15,946 nucleotides of DNA. It comes from Actinomycetes bacterium (GTDB taxonomy: Bacteria; Actinomycetota; CADDZG01; JAHWKV01). Made by a program: the position numbers and the translations under genes. The number at the start of each line of letters is the position of its first letter. Positions within the stretch are counted from its first letter, which is position 1. This document shows, piece by piece, positions 6,402-12,869 of this stretch. The notes beneath the pieces were generated by a model, which was given only the letters and a program-made list of their open reading frames with translations, made no database searches and was not told the DNA's origin. The DNA is taken from positions 1-15,946 of the forward strand of contig JAJCYF010000159.1 in NCBI GenBank assembly GCA_029263035.1, given 5' to 3'.

Positions 6402-6434
6402 TGCGGGGGCGGAGCCCCCGCATGGGCGGAGCCC
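6402..6434. repeat. Two adjacent GGA-triloop hairpins downstream of glpX
   Basis: TGCGGGGGC (6402-6410) pairs perfectly with GCCCCCGCA (6414-6422) around GGA; GGGC (6424-6427) pairs with GCCC (6431-6434) around a second GGA. The pair lies 7 nt past the glpX stop and could slow or end transcription or protect the 3' end, but there is no U-tract, so this is not a standard intrinsic terminator. It belongs with the palindromic repeats next to it. Confidence 0.6.
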
Positions 6435-6441
6435 CTGCATG

Positions 6442-7449
6442 TCAGTCGTAGTGGATTCCTGAGTACTTCATCAGCTTCTTCCAGTGGTGGTCGGCGGTTA
6501 TCAGGCGAACCGTGCCCGAACGGGAGCTCATGACCAGAGAGGTGGTGGTGGCGCCATCGCCCCGGTACTGGACCGCCGGGAGCAGGTCCCCTCCGGTGAT
6601 GCCGGTCGCAGCGAAAAAGCAGTCCCCTACGACCAGCTCATCCTGGTTAAGGACCTGCGTCAGGTCGTAGCCGGCGTCGATGAGATCCTGCCGCTCCTGG
6701 TCACTCTGCGGGTCGAGACGCCCCTGAATGGCTCCTCCGAGCGCTTTGAGGGCGGCTGCGGTGATAACCCCCTCGGGCGTTCCGCCGGTGCCGAGCAGCA
6801 GGTCCACGCCGCTGCGATCGGTGGCTGCGGACAAACCGGCCGCCACGTCGCCGTCGGTGATCAGACGGATGCGGGCTCCGGCTTCCCGGATCTCTTTGAT
6901 CAAACTCTGGTGACGGGGTTTGTCCATGAGGATGACGGTGACGTCCTCGACGTCGATCCCCTTCGCCTTGGCGACCGCCTGGATGTTGTGTGCCGGCGGC
7001 GCCTCGAGCTCAATGACGTCGGCCGCTTCGGGGCCCGTGGCGATCTTCTTCTGGTAGAACGCAGGTCCCGGGTCCCACATGGCACCCCGGCCGGCCACCG
7101 CGATGACGGCGATTCCACCGGGCATTCCGCGCGAGGTGATGGTGGTTCCCTCGACTGGGTCGACTGCTACGTCCACCTCCGGTGGGACTCCGGTGCCAAC
7201 CCGCTCGCCGTTGGAGAGCCAGGGGGCGTCGTCCTTCTCGCCCTCACCGATGACGATGATGCCGTCCATCTGGCAGGTGGCGATCATCAACCGCATCGCA
7301 TCCACCGCGGCGCCGTCGGCCGCTTCCTTGTCGCCCCGGCCCATCCAGCGGCCGGCGGCCATGGCACCCGCCTCGGTTACCCGGACCAGCTCCATTCCCA
7401 GGTTGCGGTCACTGGATGACAGCGTAAAAACATCGTTCTGTTCGCTCAT
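6442..7449 (-). CDS. glpX: Fructose-1,6-bisphosphatase class II (GlpX)
   Basis: 335 aa, normal for GlpX. It hydrolyses fructose 1,6-bisphosphate to fructose 6-phosphate plus phosphate, the committed step of gluconeogenesis, in the cytosol. GlpX is the main or only FBPase in many Actinobacteria. Metal and phosphate site motifs are all present: GRGDKEAADGAAVDAMR (37-53), IGEGEKDDAP (67-76), DPVEGT (97-102, metal ligands Asp97 and Glu100) and GGTPEG (222-227, Glu226). The alternative reading, sedoheptulose bisphosphatase activity as in dual-function relatives, cannot be excluded from sequence. The ATG at 7449 lacks a ribosome binding site but is preceded 8 nt upstream by TAATAT, so a leaderless or near-leaderless mRNA is likely. 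It is divergent from the PGPGW gene; downstream are the palindromic repeats and the exonuclease gene. Confidence 0.97.
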   Translation of the reverse strand: MSEQNDVFTLSSSDRNLGMELVRVTEAGAMAAGRWMGRGDKEAADGAAVDAMRLMIATCQMDGIIVIGEGEKDDAPWLSNGERVGTGVPPEVDVAVDPVEGTTITSRGMPGGIAVIAVAGRGAMWDPGPAFYQKKIATGPEAADVIELEAPPAHNIQAVAKAKGIDVEDVTVILMDKPRHQSLIKEIREAGARIRLITDGDVAAGLSAATDRSGVDLLLGTGGTPEGVITAAALKALGGAIQGRLDPQSDQERQDLIDAGYDLTQVLNQDELVVGDCFFAATGITGGDLLPAVQYRGDGATTTSLVMSSRSGTVRLITADHHWKKLMKYSGIHYD

Positions 7450-7457
7450 AGTCGGTC

Positions 7458-7463
7458 ATATTA
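7458..7463 (-). promoter_or_regulatory. -10 box of glpX
   Basis: TAATAT on the minus strand (7463-7458) lies 8 nt upstream of the glpX ATG. The region where a -35 should be is G/C only (GCGGCC-like), so recognition may rest on the -10 alone. A leader of 0-2 nt is implied. Confidence 0.5.
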
Positions 7464-7540
7464 CTTGAAACGGACCGGCCGGCCGCCCCGTCGTACCGAC
7501 GCAGCCGTAACCCCCGGAGCTTGTTCCCCGCCAGCGAGGC

Positions 7541-7546
7541 TAGAAT
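7541..7546 (+). promoter_or_regulatory. -10 box of the PGPGW gene (leaderless type)
   Basis: TAGAAT ends 6 nt before the second of two adjacent ATG codons (7553) and 3 nt before the first (7550). Usual -10 to start-site spacing favours 7553 as both transcription and translation start. TTGTTC at 7521 is a possible -35, but only 14 nt away. Confidence 0.5.
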
Positions 7547-7552
7547 CTAATG

Positions 7553-7834
7553 ATGCGGCCCGACGATACCCAGCAGTTCGAAGCGCCGCGCACCCGCGAG
7601 ATGCGCCGGGTGGTTGCGGTGAGACAAACCCGCCGCATGCTGGTCCTTGCACTGGGCGGGACGCTCATTGTCGCCGGCCTGGCGCTCATGGTGCTGCCCG
7701 GCCCGGGCATCGCAGTGTTGTTCCTCGGTCTCACCGTTTTGTCCTGGGAATTCCCTGCAGCGAAACGGCTGCTCTTCAAGATGAAGATGAAGGTCAAGCA
7801 GCTGCGGAATTCGCGCAGCCGAACCCGCCGCTAG
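7553..7834 (+). CDS. PGPGW-motif small transmembrane protein
   Basis: 93 aa from ATG 7553 (94 from ATG 7550); the second ATG fits the -10 box spacing better. A charged N-terminus rich in Arg (~1-28) precedes a helical hairpin: helix 1 (LVLALGGTLIVAGLALMVLP), the signature PGPG turn followed by IAVLFLGLTVLSWEFP, and a strongly basic C-terminal tail (KRLLFKMKMKVKQLRNSRSR). This layout and motif match the PGPGW family (putative transmembrane proteins common in Actinobacteria), here with Ile in place of the Trp. Both ends are basic, so both should be cytosolic. Function is not established for the family. It leads the plus-strand run with gdh 38 nt downstream, and it diverges from glpX. Confidence 0.8.
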   Translation: MRPDDTQQFEAPRTREMRRVVAVRQTRRMLVLALGGTLIVAGLALMVLPGPGIAVLFLGLTVLSWEFPAAKRLLFKMKMKVKQLRNSRSRTRR

Positions 7835-7872
7835 GGCCGGCGGCCTTGGCGGAAGCGCCAGACGGCGAGGAG

Positions 7873-9105
7873 ATGACCCCGTTCCAGGCGGTCTCCCACT
7901 TCTTCAACCGTGCAGCCGACCTGATCCAGCTTCCGGGTTCCACGCGGGAGGTGCTGGGCCGCAGCTACCGGGAGCTGACGGTTCAGGTGGTCGTCCTCAA
8001 GGACAACGGGGACCACGAGGTTCTAACCGGCTACCGGATCCAGCACAACGGTGCCCGGGGCCCGTATAAAGGCGGAATCCGGTTCCATCCGGAGGTGGAC
8101 GCCGACGAGGTCCGGTCGCTCGCTGCGCTTATGACCTGGAAGACCGCGGTGGTGGATGTCCCGTTCGGAGGGGCGAAGGGGGGAATCCAGGTAGATCCGC
8201 GGACTCTCAGCCTGACCGAGCTGGAGCGGATGACCCGGGTGTACACCAACCTGATCTCGCAGTTTTTGGGAAGCCATCGCGACATCCCCGCCCCCGACGT
8301 AAACACCAACGCCCAGGTCATGGCCTGGATCATGGACGAGTACGGCAAACGACACGGGTACACACCTGAGATCGTCACCGGCAAACCCATCGCCCTGGGC
8401 GGCTCCTACGGCCGGGACGCCGCAACCGGACGGGGAACGGTGATTGTGATGAACGAGGCTGTCGAACACATGGGCCTGGACCCCACCACGTGCCGGGTTG
8501 CCATCCAGGGATTCGGCAACGTCGGCAGCTGGGCCGCCCGGGTGGCCCACGAGAAGGGATACCGGGTGATCGCCGTCTCCGACTCCGAGGGCGGAGTTCT
8601 GAACGAAGCCGGGCTGGACATACCCAAGCTGGTGGCGCACCATACCGAAACCGGGTTCGTCGGCGGCTTTCCGACCGCCCAGGCGATCACCAACGCCGAA
8701 CTGCTCGCCCTGCCGGTGGACGTCCTGCTCCCTGCGGCGATGGGCCGGGCGATCCACTGCGGCAACGTCGAAACGCTGCAGTGCCGGATGGTGGTGGAGG
8801 GCGCCAACAACCCGGTAACCCCGGGGGCCGACAAGATCCTGAATCAACGAGGGGTCGTGGTGGTCCCCGACATCCTGGCGAACGCGGGCGGGGTGATCGT
8901 CAGCTACTTCGAGTGGACACAGAACATCCAGCAGTTCCGCTGGGATGAGGTCGACGTGAACCAGCGGCTCACCCGCAAGCTGGTTGAGGCCTACGACCGG
9001 GTCGCCACCTTCGCCCGCCTGCAGAACGTCTCCTTGCGTGAGGCCGCCTTTGCGATCGCGGTCCAACGGGTGGCCGAGACGGCTCACCTCCGGGGCTATA
9101 TTTAG
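7873..9105 (+). CDS. gdhA: Glutamate dehydrogenase (Glu/Leu/Phe/Val dehydrogenase family)
   Basis: 410 aa, close to the ~415-420 aa of hexameric NAD-type and archaeal-type enzymes. It interconverts glutamate and 2-oxoglutarate plus ammonium in the cytosol. N-terminal substrate domain: Lys66 in PYKGGIRFHPEV, Lys90 in MTWK and the catalytic Lys102 in PFGGAKGG. Rossmann domain: GFGNVG (213-218), with Asp at the end of the next strand (AVSDSEGG) favouring NAD over NADP. EGANNPVTPGAD and NAGGVIVSYFEW are typical of the C-terminal half. ATG 7873 matches where family members begin, but GAGGAG touches the start codon. TTG 7846 (419 aa) is the alternative. The open frame continues to 7465 but there overlaps the PGPGW gene and lacks family similarity. 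Three bases separate its stop from the aminotransferase ATG. Confidence 0.95.
   Translation: MTPFQAVSHFFNRAADLIQLPGSTREVLGRSYRELTVQVVVLKDNGDHEVLTGYRIQHNGARGPYKGGIRFHPEVDADEVRSLAALMTWKTAVVDVPFGGAKGGIQVDPRTLSLTELERMTRVYTNLISQFLGSHRDIPAPDVNTNAQVMAWIMDEYGKRHGYTPEIVTGKPIALGGSYGRDAATGRGTVIVMNEAVEHMGLDPTTCRVAIQGFGNVGSWAARVAHEKGYRVIAVSDSEGGVLNEAGLDIPKLVAHHTETGFVGGFPTAQAITNAELLALPVDVLLPAAMGRAIHCGNVETLQCRMVVEGANNPVTPGADKILNQRGVVVVPDILANAGGVIVSYFEWTQNIQQFRWDEVDVNQRLTRKLVEAYDRVATFARLQNVSLREAAFAIAVQRVAETAHLRGYI
9097..9102 (+). promoter_or_regulatory. Possible internal -10 box before the aminotransferase
   Basis: TATATT occupies the last codons of gdh and ends 6 nt before the aminotransferase ATG, the same spacing as at other starts in this window. 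No -35 is visible. It may give a separate leaderless transcript, besides read-through from gdh. Confidence 0.35.
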
Positions 9106-9108
9106 CGC

Positions 9109-10290
9109 ATGTCGCATGCTGCCTCCCGGCGCATCGGCCTTCTGGCCGGATCGATCCGGGGATTTCTGGATTTCGCTACCCTGCCCCACATGCAGCGCCG
9201 CCCGGATCCCGGGGTTTGCGATTTTGTCTTCGGCAACCCGCATGAGCCGCCGATGCCCGAGTACGTCTCCGCTCTGCAGCGGGCGCTGGTTCCCAGGGAC
9301 AAGGACTGGTTCGCCTACAAGCTGAACGAGCCCGAGGCGACGACCGTGGTCTCGCGCAGCCTCAGCGAGCAGCGGGGCCGGCAATTTTCTCCCGAACACA
9401 TCGTCATGACCAACGGAACCTTTGCCGGACTCTCCATCGTCCTGACCGCATTCGTCGACCCCGGAGACGAGGTCATCTACGTCAGCCCGCCGTGGTTCTT
9501 CTACGAGGTGCTGATCCTGTCCGCCGGGGCGGCCCCGGTACGGGTGGATGCCGACCGCACCACCTTCGACCTGGACCTGGACGCCATTAAAGCCGCGATA
9601 ACCGAGCGGACCCGGGCGATCATCGTCAACAGCCCGAACAACCCAACCGGGGTGATCTATCCTCCCGATACTCTCGGCCGCCTCGGCGACCTGCTGCAGG
9701 CGGCGTCGCAGCGCAACGGCCGTCCGGTCTACCTGTTCTCAGATGAGGCGTACAACCGGATTGTCTTCGACGGGCGCGCCTACCCCAGCCCCACCGACTA
9801 CTACGACCATTCCCTGCTCCTCTACACCTACGGCAAAACCCTGCTCACGCCCGGCGAACGGCTGGGCTACATTGCGGTCTCCCCGGCGATGCCGGACCCG
9901 GGCCGGGTTCTCGAAGCGCTGTTTGTTTCCCAGGCCCTGACCGGGTGGGCCTTTCCGGTGGCCTCCCTGCAGCATGCGCTGGCCGATATCGAAGGCCTTT
10001 CCATCGATGTCGGACACTTGCAGGACAAGCGTGACCGGATGGCGCAGGGGCTAAGCCGGGCCGGCTACGAGGTGAATCATCCGGAGGGGACGTTCTACCT
10101 GATGGTCCGGTCACCCTGGCGCGATGACATGGCGTTCTGCATGGCACTGGTGGAAAAGGGAGTGTTTGTGCTGCCGGGGGCGACTTTTGAAATGCCGGGC
10201 TGGTTCCGGATCTCGCTAACCGCCAATGAGGAGATGATCGCCCGGTCGCTGCCGGTTTTCGAGTCGATGGCCGGCACTAGCCGACGGTGA
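9109..10290 (+). CDS. PLP-dependent aminotransferase, class I/II (aspartate aminotransferase fold)
   Basis: 393 aa, normal for fold-type I enzymes. Landmarks: SPNNPTG (175-181, the Asn contacts the cofactor), DEAY (Asp212 pairs with the pyridine N, Tyr215 with O3'), the Schiff-base Lys243 in TYGKTLLTPGERLGY and Arg367 in WFRISLT, which binds the substrate carboxylate. All catalytic residues are present. The true amino donor and acceptor cannot be read from sequence; aspartate, aromatic or branched-chain acids are possible. The gene sits 3 nt after gdh, so glutamate made or consumed by GDH is a likely partner substrate. There is no ribosome binding site; translation may be coupled to gdh or start on a leaderless mRNA from the TATATT box. 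Residues 1-30 (rich in Arg and Ala) are an N-terminal stretch ahead of the family core. The 3' end overlaps the convergent lipoprotein gene by 14 bp. Confidence 0.93.
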   Translation: MSHAASRRIGLLAGSIRGFLDFATLPHMQRRPDPGVCDFVFGNPHEPPMPEYVSALQRALVPRDKDWFAYKLNEPEATTVVSRSLSEQRGRQFSPEHIVMTNGTFAGLSIVLTAFVDPGDEVIYVSPPWFFYEVLILSAGAAPVRVDADRTTFDLDLDAIKAAITERTRAIIVNSPNNPTGVIYPPDTLGRLGDLLQAASQRNGRPVYLFSDEAYNRIVFDGRAYPSPTDYYDHSLLLYTYGKTLLTPGERLGYIAVSPAMPDPGRVLEALFVSQALTGWAFPVASLQHALADIEGLSIDVGHLQDKRDRMAQGLSRAGYEVNHPEGTFYLMVRSPWRDDMAFCMALVEKGVFVLPGATFEMPGWFRISLTANEEMIARSLPVFESMAGTSRR

Positions 10291-10777
10291 ACTCGGCGAA
10301 CATGCCCCGGCGCATGTGGTTGTCGGCGTGGGGATCGAAGACCATGTCCTCCATCTCCTCCATGTCGTGGCCGGAGTGCCCTTCCTCGGGCATGGTGCCC
10401 ACGGGGATCAGGCAAACCGCCGCATAGCGGCCGGGGGACATCTCGGCGTCGAAGGACTCGGTGTTGCCCGGGTCCGCCATCGCCATCCCGACGGTGGACA
10501 TCCGGTCCTGCGCCTCATCCTGCGATAGGTCCAGCAGCTCGGAGAAGGCCTCCACGTCCTCGTCCAGCTTGAACACGTGCAGCTCGTGAACCTCGGTGCC
10601 CATGTTGTCGACACTAAAGGTCACATCCCCGGGCTCAAGCGTGGCGGGGAGGCCCTGAAAGGCGTACTCACGAGCGGTCACGTCCACCGGACGCCCCGCT
10701 TCCGACCCGCCGCACGCGGCCAGCCCAGCGCACAACACGGCGGGCAGGGCGACACGGAAAAACCGAGCTAGCCGCAT
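10277..10777 (-). CDS. Cupredoxin-like lipoprotein with Met/His-rich copper loop
   Basis: 166 aa from ATG 10777, chosen over the in-frame ATG at 10786 because AGGA lies 8 nt upstream and a -10 box 7 nt upstream, and because it gives a compact signal peptide. The signal ends in a lipobox (GLAAC) with lipidated Cys22, so the protein should be tethered outside the cytoplasmic membrane. The rest is a beta-rich cupredoxin-like domain. Candidate copper ligands are His64 or His67 (EVHELHVF), Cys122 (AVCLIPVG), His154 and Met159 (HMRRGM). The Cys-to-His loop is about 31 residues, far longer than in plastocyanin or azurin, and is rich in Met, His and Glu. There is a single Cys, so it is not a CuA site. 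Placed 48 bp after the ctaA/ctaB fusion at the end of the oxidase operon, it may deliver or store copper, or carry electrons. Confidence 0.8.
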   Translation of the reverse strand: MRLARFFRVALPAVLCAGLAACGGSEAGRPVDVTAREYAFQGLPATLEPGDVTFSVDNMGTEVHELHVFKLDEDVEAFSELLDLSQDEAQDRMSTVGMAMADPGNTESFDAEMSPGRYAAVCLIPVGTMPEEGHSGHDMEEMEDMVFDPHADNHMRRGMFAEFTVG

Positions 10778-10784
10778 GGGGACC

Positions 10785-10790
10785 ATCCTA
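10785..10790 (-). promoter_or_regulatory. Possible -10 box of the cupredoxin lipoprotein gene
   Basis: TAGGAT on the minus strand (10790-10785) lies 7 nt upstream of ATG 10777. It would let the lipoprotein be expressed apart from the oxidase operon on a leaderless mRNA. The AGGA within it could equally be a ribosome binding site for operon mRNA; the two readings conflict. Confidence 0.35.
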
Positions 10791-10825
10791 GGACACAACG
10801 CCGGGCAACCGGAGCGGACACGGGC

Positions 10826-12838
10826 TCAATGTGACGCCAGGGCCACCGATCCCCACGAGAGCAGGAAAAGGGCGGTCATCATGATCAGCGGGATCATCGT
10901 CCACAACACCTCGATGGCCAGCACCCTGGCCCGTCCGGGGGAGCCCTCCGGCCTGCGGTACCCGATGACCCCCACCAGGATGGCGGCGGAGAAGACGATG
11001 AAGATGGCGCCTGCGGCCACCAGGACGACCGGGTAGATCGATTCGATGGCCGGCACGTTCAGCAGCACGTCGGCGGCCAGGCCCACGAACACCAGGACCA
11101 GATAGCTGATCGAAAAGTGGAACAGGCTCATCGCACCCTTGCCGTCGGGGTTCTTGCGCAGACGGAATGCGTAGTAGACAAACGCCAGCCCCATGATCGT
11201 CGCAGTCGCCAGATAGAGCAGTCCCAGCTGGGCCACCGGATACATCAGCAGGCTGACGGCAAGAAGCACCACCGAGTACAGGACTATCTGCCGGGTGGTC
11301 TCCGGGACTCCCCGGACCACCGGGAGCATGGGCACCCCGGCCGCCTTGTAGTCGTCGGAGTAGCGGATGGCCAGAGCCCAGAAGTGGGGCGGCGTCCAGT
11401 AGAAGATGATCGCAAACAGCACCCAGGCCGGCCGGCCGACGTCCCCGGTCACCGCCGCCCAGCCGATCAGCGCCGGGGCGGCCCCTGCTGCACCGCCAAT
11501 AACGATGTTGGACGGCGTGTAGCGCTTCAGGCCGATCGTGTAGATGAAGACATAGAAGAGGATGGCGGCGAGCGAAAGCCAGGCGGCCGGCATGTTCACC
11601 ACGAACGCCATGAAGACGAAGCTCACCACCCCCAGGATGATCCCGAAGCGAAGTGCGTTGGCCGGGGTGACCTCGTGGCTCGGCAGAGGACGGATTGAGG
11701 TGCGCTGCATCTTTTCGTCGATGTCGCGGTCCAGGTAGCAGTTGATGCAGTTGGCGGAGCCGGCGGCCATGCTGCCGCCGATCAGGGTGGCCACCACCAG
11801 CCAGGGCGAAGGCCAACCCCGCTCGGCGACGATCATCGCCGGCACGGTGGTGATCAGCAGCAGCTCGATGATCCGGGGCTTGGTGAGCATGAAATACGCC
11901 TTGACCCTGCCTCCGGCGCCGCTCTTCGCCCCGGCGGCTCCGGCGGGTCCTTCACCCGCGGCGGCGGGGGCCGGTGCCCGGCGGTAGGACAGGATGCTGA
12001 GCGCAACCAGCGTCACCCAGAGCAGCTCACCCGTCAGCACGTGCCCGACCACCGTCCATGGGGCCGAGCCGGACAACACGTTGAAGCCGCCGAGAAGCAC
12101 CTGCACCAGGTAGAGGGCAAAGGCACTGTGGGCGAGGATCAGCAGCAGCTTGTCGCGGGGCTCTCGCCTGGTGACCCGCAGCGCCAGATGGCCGATGGTC
12201 ACACCCAGCAGCGCCGCCAGCAGACGGTGGCTGTAGTGGAGGATCGGTTTGCTGCCCTCGGGGGGAAGCAGCGATCCGTTCATCAGGGGCCAGTCGGAAA
12301 AGATCTCAGCTCCGGCGCGCTGTTGTACGACCATCGCCCCCACCATCAGGACCACGAAAGCAGCTCCGGTTGCGATTGCGGCGTGGCGCGAAATCTTGTC
12401 CCACCCGCCGCCGCGGGGAAGGAAGCTGTTCACGGTGGCGGTAGCCAGAAGGCCGACCAGCGCCAGCGACAGGAAGAAGTGCAGCGCAACCGTGTCGCCG
12501 TGCAGCTCATTGAGTACGACCTGACGGCCGACGCCTGCCTGGACTATCACCGTCACCAGCGCGGCGAGCGAAGGCCAGAAGACCGAGGGGCTGGTGCGCT
12601 GCTTGAGCCAGGCAAAGATCGCAAGAGCCAGGACCAGGACGCCGACGATCGAGGCGACCAGCCGGTGGCTGTACTCGATTATGGCCGTCTTCTCCATCGG
12701 CGGGATCCAGCTACCGTGACAGCGGGGCCAATCGGGACACCCCAGCCCCGACCCCGAGGCACGCACCACCGCTCCCACCATAACGAGAATCATGGCCATC
12801 ACAGTGGTGGCCGTTGCGACCTTCTGAAAACGAGTCAT
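10826..12838 (-). CDS. ctaA-ctaB: Fused heme A synthase (CtaA/COX15) - heme O synthase (CtaB/COX10) with COX2-like C-terminal hairpin
   Basis: 670 aa from ATG 12838. An upstream in-frame ATG at 12910 would add 24 polar residues and overlap the preceding gene by 41 nt; CtaA proteins normally begin at MTRFQKVA-like sequence, so 12838 is preferred. Part 1 (1-~288) is CtaA, which oxidises heme O to heme A: extracellular Cys34/Cys40 pair, Glu55, and heme-ligand histidines His58, His120, His204 and His266 in the expected spacing. Part 2, a Pro/Ala/Gly linker (~288-311). Part 3 (~312-593) is CtaB, which farnesylates protoheme: N366-D370-D374 in the first Asp-rich motif and YSDDYKAAG as the second. 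Part 4 (~594-670) goes past the usual CtaB end: two helices with YRRPEG between them and IEVLWTMIP at the start of the second, resembling the COX2 membrane anchor. All parts look intact. It acts in the membrane, making heme A for the oxidase encoded upstream. Confidence 0.93.
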   Translation of the reverse strand: MTRFQKVATATTVMAMILVMVGAVVRASGSGLGCPDWPRCHGSWIPPMEKTAIIEYSHRLVASIVGVLVLALAIFAWLKQRTSPSVFWPSLAALVTVIVQAGVGRQVVLNELHGDTVALHFFLSLALVGLLATATVNSFLPRGGGWDKISRHAAIATGAAFVVLMVGAMVVQQRAGAEIFSDWPLMNGSLLPPEGSKPILHYSHRLLAALLGVTIGHLALRVTRREPRDKLLLILAHSAFALYLVQVLLGGFNVLSGSAPWTVVGHVLTGELLWVTLVALSILSYRRAPAPAAAGEGPAGAAGAKSGAGGRVKAYFMLTKPRIIELLLITTVPAMIVAERGWPSPWLVVATLIGGSMAAGSANCINCYLDRDIDEKMQRTSIRPLPSHEVTPANALRFGIILGVVSFVFMAFVVNMPAAWLSLAAILFYVFIYTIGLKRYTPSNIVIGGAAGAAPALIGWAAVTGDVGRPAWVLFAIIFYWTPPHFWALAIRYSDDYKAAGVPMLPVVRGVPETTRQIVLYSVVLLAVSLLMYPVAQLGLLYLATATIMGLAFVYYAFRLRKNPDGKGAMSLFHFSISYLVLVFVGLAADVLLNVPAIESIYPVVLVAAGAIFIVFSAAILVGVIGYRRPEGSPGRARVLAIEVLWTMIPLIMMTALFLLSWGSVALASH

Positions 12839-12869
12839 ACGACTACTCAACGGTCTTGCGGCCCGGGGA

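Noticed and set aside
6266..6434. CRISPR array or insertion sequence
   Set aside because: Only two repeat copies with related, not unique, spacers, no cas or transposase gene nearby, and internal palindromes typical of REP-like elements instead.
7465..7872. N-terminal extension of the gdh frame
   Set aside because: It overlaps the PGPGW gene in another frame, is Arg/Pro-rich and has no counterpart in glutamate dehydrogenases, which begin near residue MTPF.
8023..9399. Minus-strand frame of 458 aa opposite gdh and the aminotransferase
   Set aside because: It spans two well-supported genes on the other strand; Val/Gly/Asp/His-rich shadow composition and no motif.
10788..11816. Minus-strand frame of 342 aa inside the ctaA-ctaB fusion
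   Set aside because: Out-of-frame shadow of the CtaB half. The fusion frame carries the NxxxDxxxD motif and continuous helices, so no frameshift is indicated.
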